Below are positions 4,597 to 5,358 of a DNA stretch of 5,358 bases, in pieces; position 1 is the stretch's first letter; every line of letters starts with the position of its first letter. The notes below the pieces were generated by a model, which saw nothing but the letters and a program-made list of their open reading frames with translations, had not been told where the DNA came from and did not search any database. Made by a program: the position numbers and the translations under genes. The stretch covers positions 1 to 5,358 of the forward strand of contig JAOPWG010000281.1 of the NCBI GenBank assembly GCA_025965775.1, in the 5' to 3' direction. Origin of the DNA: Modestobacter sp. GTDB lineage: Bacteria; Actinomycetota; Actinomycetes; Mycobacteriales; Geodermatophilaceae.

Positions 4597-5118
4597 TCAG
4601 CCATCGCGCACCGGCCACGGCGCCCACGTGTGCCGGCCCGGCTTGCCCAGGGGCCGCGCCTCCGCACGGCTCAGGCACTGCGTCGCGGTGCTGGTGGGTC
4701 GCCGCATGCTCAGCGCGCGGCGTCCCGGTCCTCCGGTCAGCTCCTCGATCAGGCGTCCGGCGACGTCGCCCACGTACTCCTCGAGGTCCTCGGACCAGCT
4801 GCCCGACCTGCTCGTCGCAGGCATCGCAGCCGCAGCTCGGGAACGCCCCGGTGGCCCAGCGGCCGGCCCGGAGGAACACACCCGGGAAGTCGGTGGCCAC
4901 GACGAGGTCCGCCCCGCCGCCGGTGCGCGGGTGCAGCCGGACGACGCTCGACTCCCGGGGACCGTTCCCGGCTCCGCACCGACCTCGACGCCGTAGCGGG
5001 CGGCGAGGTCGGCGACCAGCCGGTCGGCCACGGCCTGGAGCGGGGCGTAGCGGGACGGGTCGGTGATCCGCTCGTAGGCCTCCCGCGGCGGACCCTCCGG
5101 TCCCCAGCGCCGTGTCAT
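4597..5118 (-). CDS. DUF6226-like hypothetical protein with two compensating frameshifts
   Basis: The uninterrupted frame gives 173 residues, but only its two ends look like protein. Residues 1-57 (MTRRWGPEGPPREAYERITD onward) and from E110 (EDLEEYVGDVAGRLIEELT to HTWAPWPVRDG) are natural. Residues 58-109 are Arg/Ser/Pro/Ala-rich and read like an off-frame translation. The neighbouring frame over that stretch gives SVVRLHPRTGGGADLVVATD, then FPGVFLRAGRWATGAFPSCG and CDACDEQVGQLV, with almost every codon ending in G or C. One base therefore seems lost near 4945-4950 and one gained near 4792-4793. The restored product, about 173 residues, carries a CGCDACDE cysteine motif that I associate from memory with DUF6226 proteins of actinobacteria, whose function is unknown. 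Either these are sequencing errors or the middle has truly been scrambled. The start ATG 5118 has a leaderless-type promoter and diverges from purT. Confidence 0.7.
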   Translation of the reverse strand: MTRRWGPEGPPREAYERITDPSRYAPLQAVADRLVADLAARYGVEVGAEPGTVPGSRASSGCTRAPAAGRTSSWPPTSRVCSSGPAAGPPGRSRAAAAMPATSRSGSWSEDLEEYVGDVAGRLIEELTGGPGRRALSMRRPTSTATQCLSRAEARPLGKPGRHTWAPWPVRDG

Positions 5119-5131
5119 GGCGGCGACCGTA
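5119..5131 (-). promoter_or_regulatory. Leaderless -10 element for the DUF6226-like gene
   Basis: On the minus strand TACGGT (5131-5126) fits the actinobacterial TANNNT -10 pattern. It is followed by 7 nt and then ATG 5118, so transcription may begin at the start codon itself. No Shine-Dalgarno sequence is present. No convincing -35 is seen. Confidence 0.5.
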
Positions 5132-5167
5132 GGACGTGTGGGACGTCGTCGTCGCGCCCATTCCGCC

Positions 5168-5187
5168 GGCGTTCCCGCGGGAAAGCC
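5168..5187. promoter_or_regulatory. 20-bp near-palindrome (copy 2) in the divergent promoter region
   Basis: GGCGTTCCCGCGGGAAAGCC differs from the copy at 4576-4595 at one base. It lies between the divergent DUF6226-like gene and purT. Its right end falls about where the -35 of the purT promoter would be, so a bound protein could block purT transcription. Confidence 0.55.
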
Positions 5188-5203
5188 GCAGCGACGACCT
5201 CTC

Positions 5204-5215
5204 TAGCCTGGTCCC
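5204..5215 (+). promoter_or_regulatory. Leaderless -10 element for purT
   Basis: TAGCCT (5204-5209) matches TANNNT and lies 6 nt before ATG 5216. No Shine-Dalgarno sequence precedes the ATG. This is the typical layout of a leaderless actinobacterial transcript. Confidence 0.55.
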
Positions 5216-5358
5216 ATGGTCTCCCTGGGCTCCCCGCTGTCGCCGTCGGCCACCCGCGTGATGCTGCTGGGCAGCGGCGAGCTGGCCAAGGAGGTGCTCA
5301 TCGCGCTGCAGCGGCTCGGGGTGGAGACCATCGCCGTCGACCGGTACGACGACGCCCC
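5216..5358 (+). CDS. purT: Formate-dependent GAR transformylase, N-terminus (partial)
   Basis: The first 47 codons of a gene that runs off the window are present. PurT is a cytosolic ATP-grasp enzyme that uses ATP and formate to formylate 5'-phosphoribosylglycinamide in purine biosynthesis, an alternative to the folate-dependent PurN. The visible sequence has ATRVMLLGSGELAKEVLIAL at 12-31 and RLGVETIAVDRYDDA at 33-47. These line up without gaps with E. coli PurT, including Glu22-Leu23, which contact the GAR substrate in that enzyme. The ATG is well supported by this alignment and by TAGCCT 6 nt upstream. It is transcribed divergently from the DUF6226-like gene, with a near-palindromic possible operator at 5168-5187. 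Whether the ATP-grasp and C-terminal domains are intact cannot be seen. Confidence 0.96.
   Translation, partial: MVSLGSPLSPSATRVMLLGSGELAKEVLIALQRLGVETIAVDRYDDA

Noticed and set aside
3482..4996. A 504-codon open frame on the plus strand
   Set aside because: It runs antisense across the TMEM175, PEP-mutase-family and DUF6226-like genes. Its product is Arg/Gly/Gln/Asp-rich without domains, as expected for the complement of GC-rich genes.

Overview
The window is very GC-rich, with GC-biased third codon positions, GTG as well as ATG starts, and apparently leaderless promoters (TANNNT about 7 nt before a start codon). This points to a high-GC actinobacterium. The mix of a PurT-type GAR transformylase, a DUF6226-like protein and a TMEM175-type channel would fit Geodermatophilaceae or relatives, but that placement is inference. 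Genes are tightly packed, no stretch over about 300 bp lacks a gene, and there is no rRNA, tRNA, CRISPR array or insertion sequence.

Left part (1-800, plus strand): three overlapping, probably translationally coupled genes. They are the 3' end of an unrecognised gene (1-178), a secreted protein with a signal peptide and a fibronectin-III-like core (175-630), and a 57-residue small protein with an Ala-rich hydrophobic segment (624-797). They end at a strong two-way hairpin (815-857) next to four perfect copies of an 8-bp tandem repeat (854-885).

Middle part (891-4507, minus strand): an OmpR/PhoB-type response regulator without a kinase beside it (891-1595), an acyl-CoA dehydrogenase of glutaryl-CoA dehydrogenase type (1775-2956), a TMEM175-family potassium channel (3089-3703), and 21 bp upstream of it an isocitrate lyase/PEP mutase superfamily enzyme (3725-4507). 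The last two look like one operon. The regulator and the dehydrogenase share an identical 12-bp element, GATCGGTCCCTC in gene orientation, upstream of their starts. A perfect 14-bp-stem hairpin lies just before the regulator's ribosome binding site.

Right part (4576-5358): a DUF6226-like gene (4597-5118, minus) whose middle third reads correctly only in another frame, which implies two compensating frameshifts. It diverges from purT (5216 to the window end, plus). A 20-bp palindrome lies 1 nt after the stop of the DUF6226-like gene. A 19/20 copy lies in the divergent promoter region, close to the -35 position of the purT promoter. The palindrome thus lies upstream of three genes, which makes it the best candidate in the window for an undescribed operator.

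No complete new defence or mobile system was found. The most notable items are the paired palindromes, the shared 12-bp upstream element, the double frameshift, and the coupled secreted-protein/small-protein cassette.
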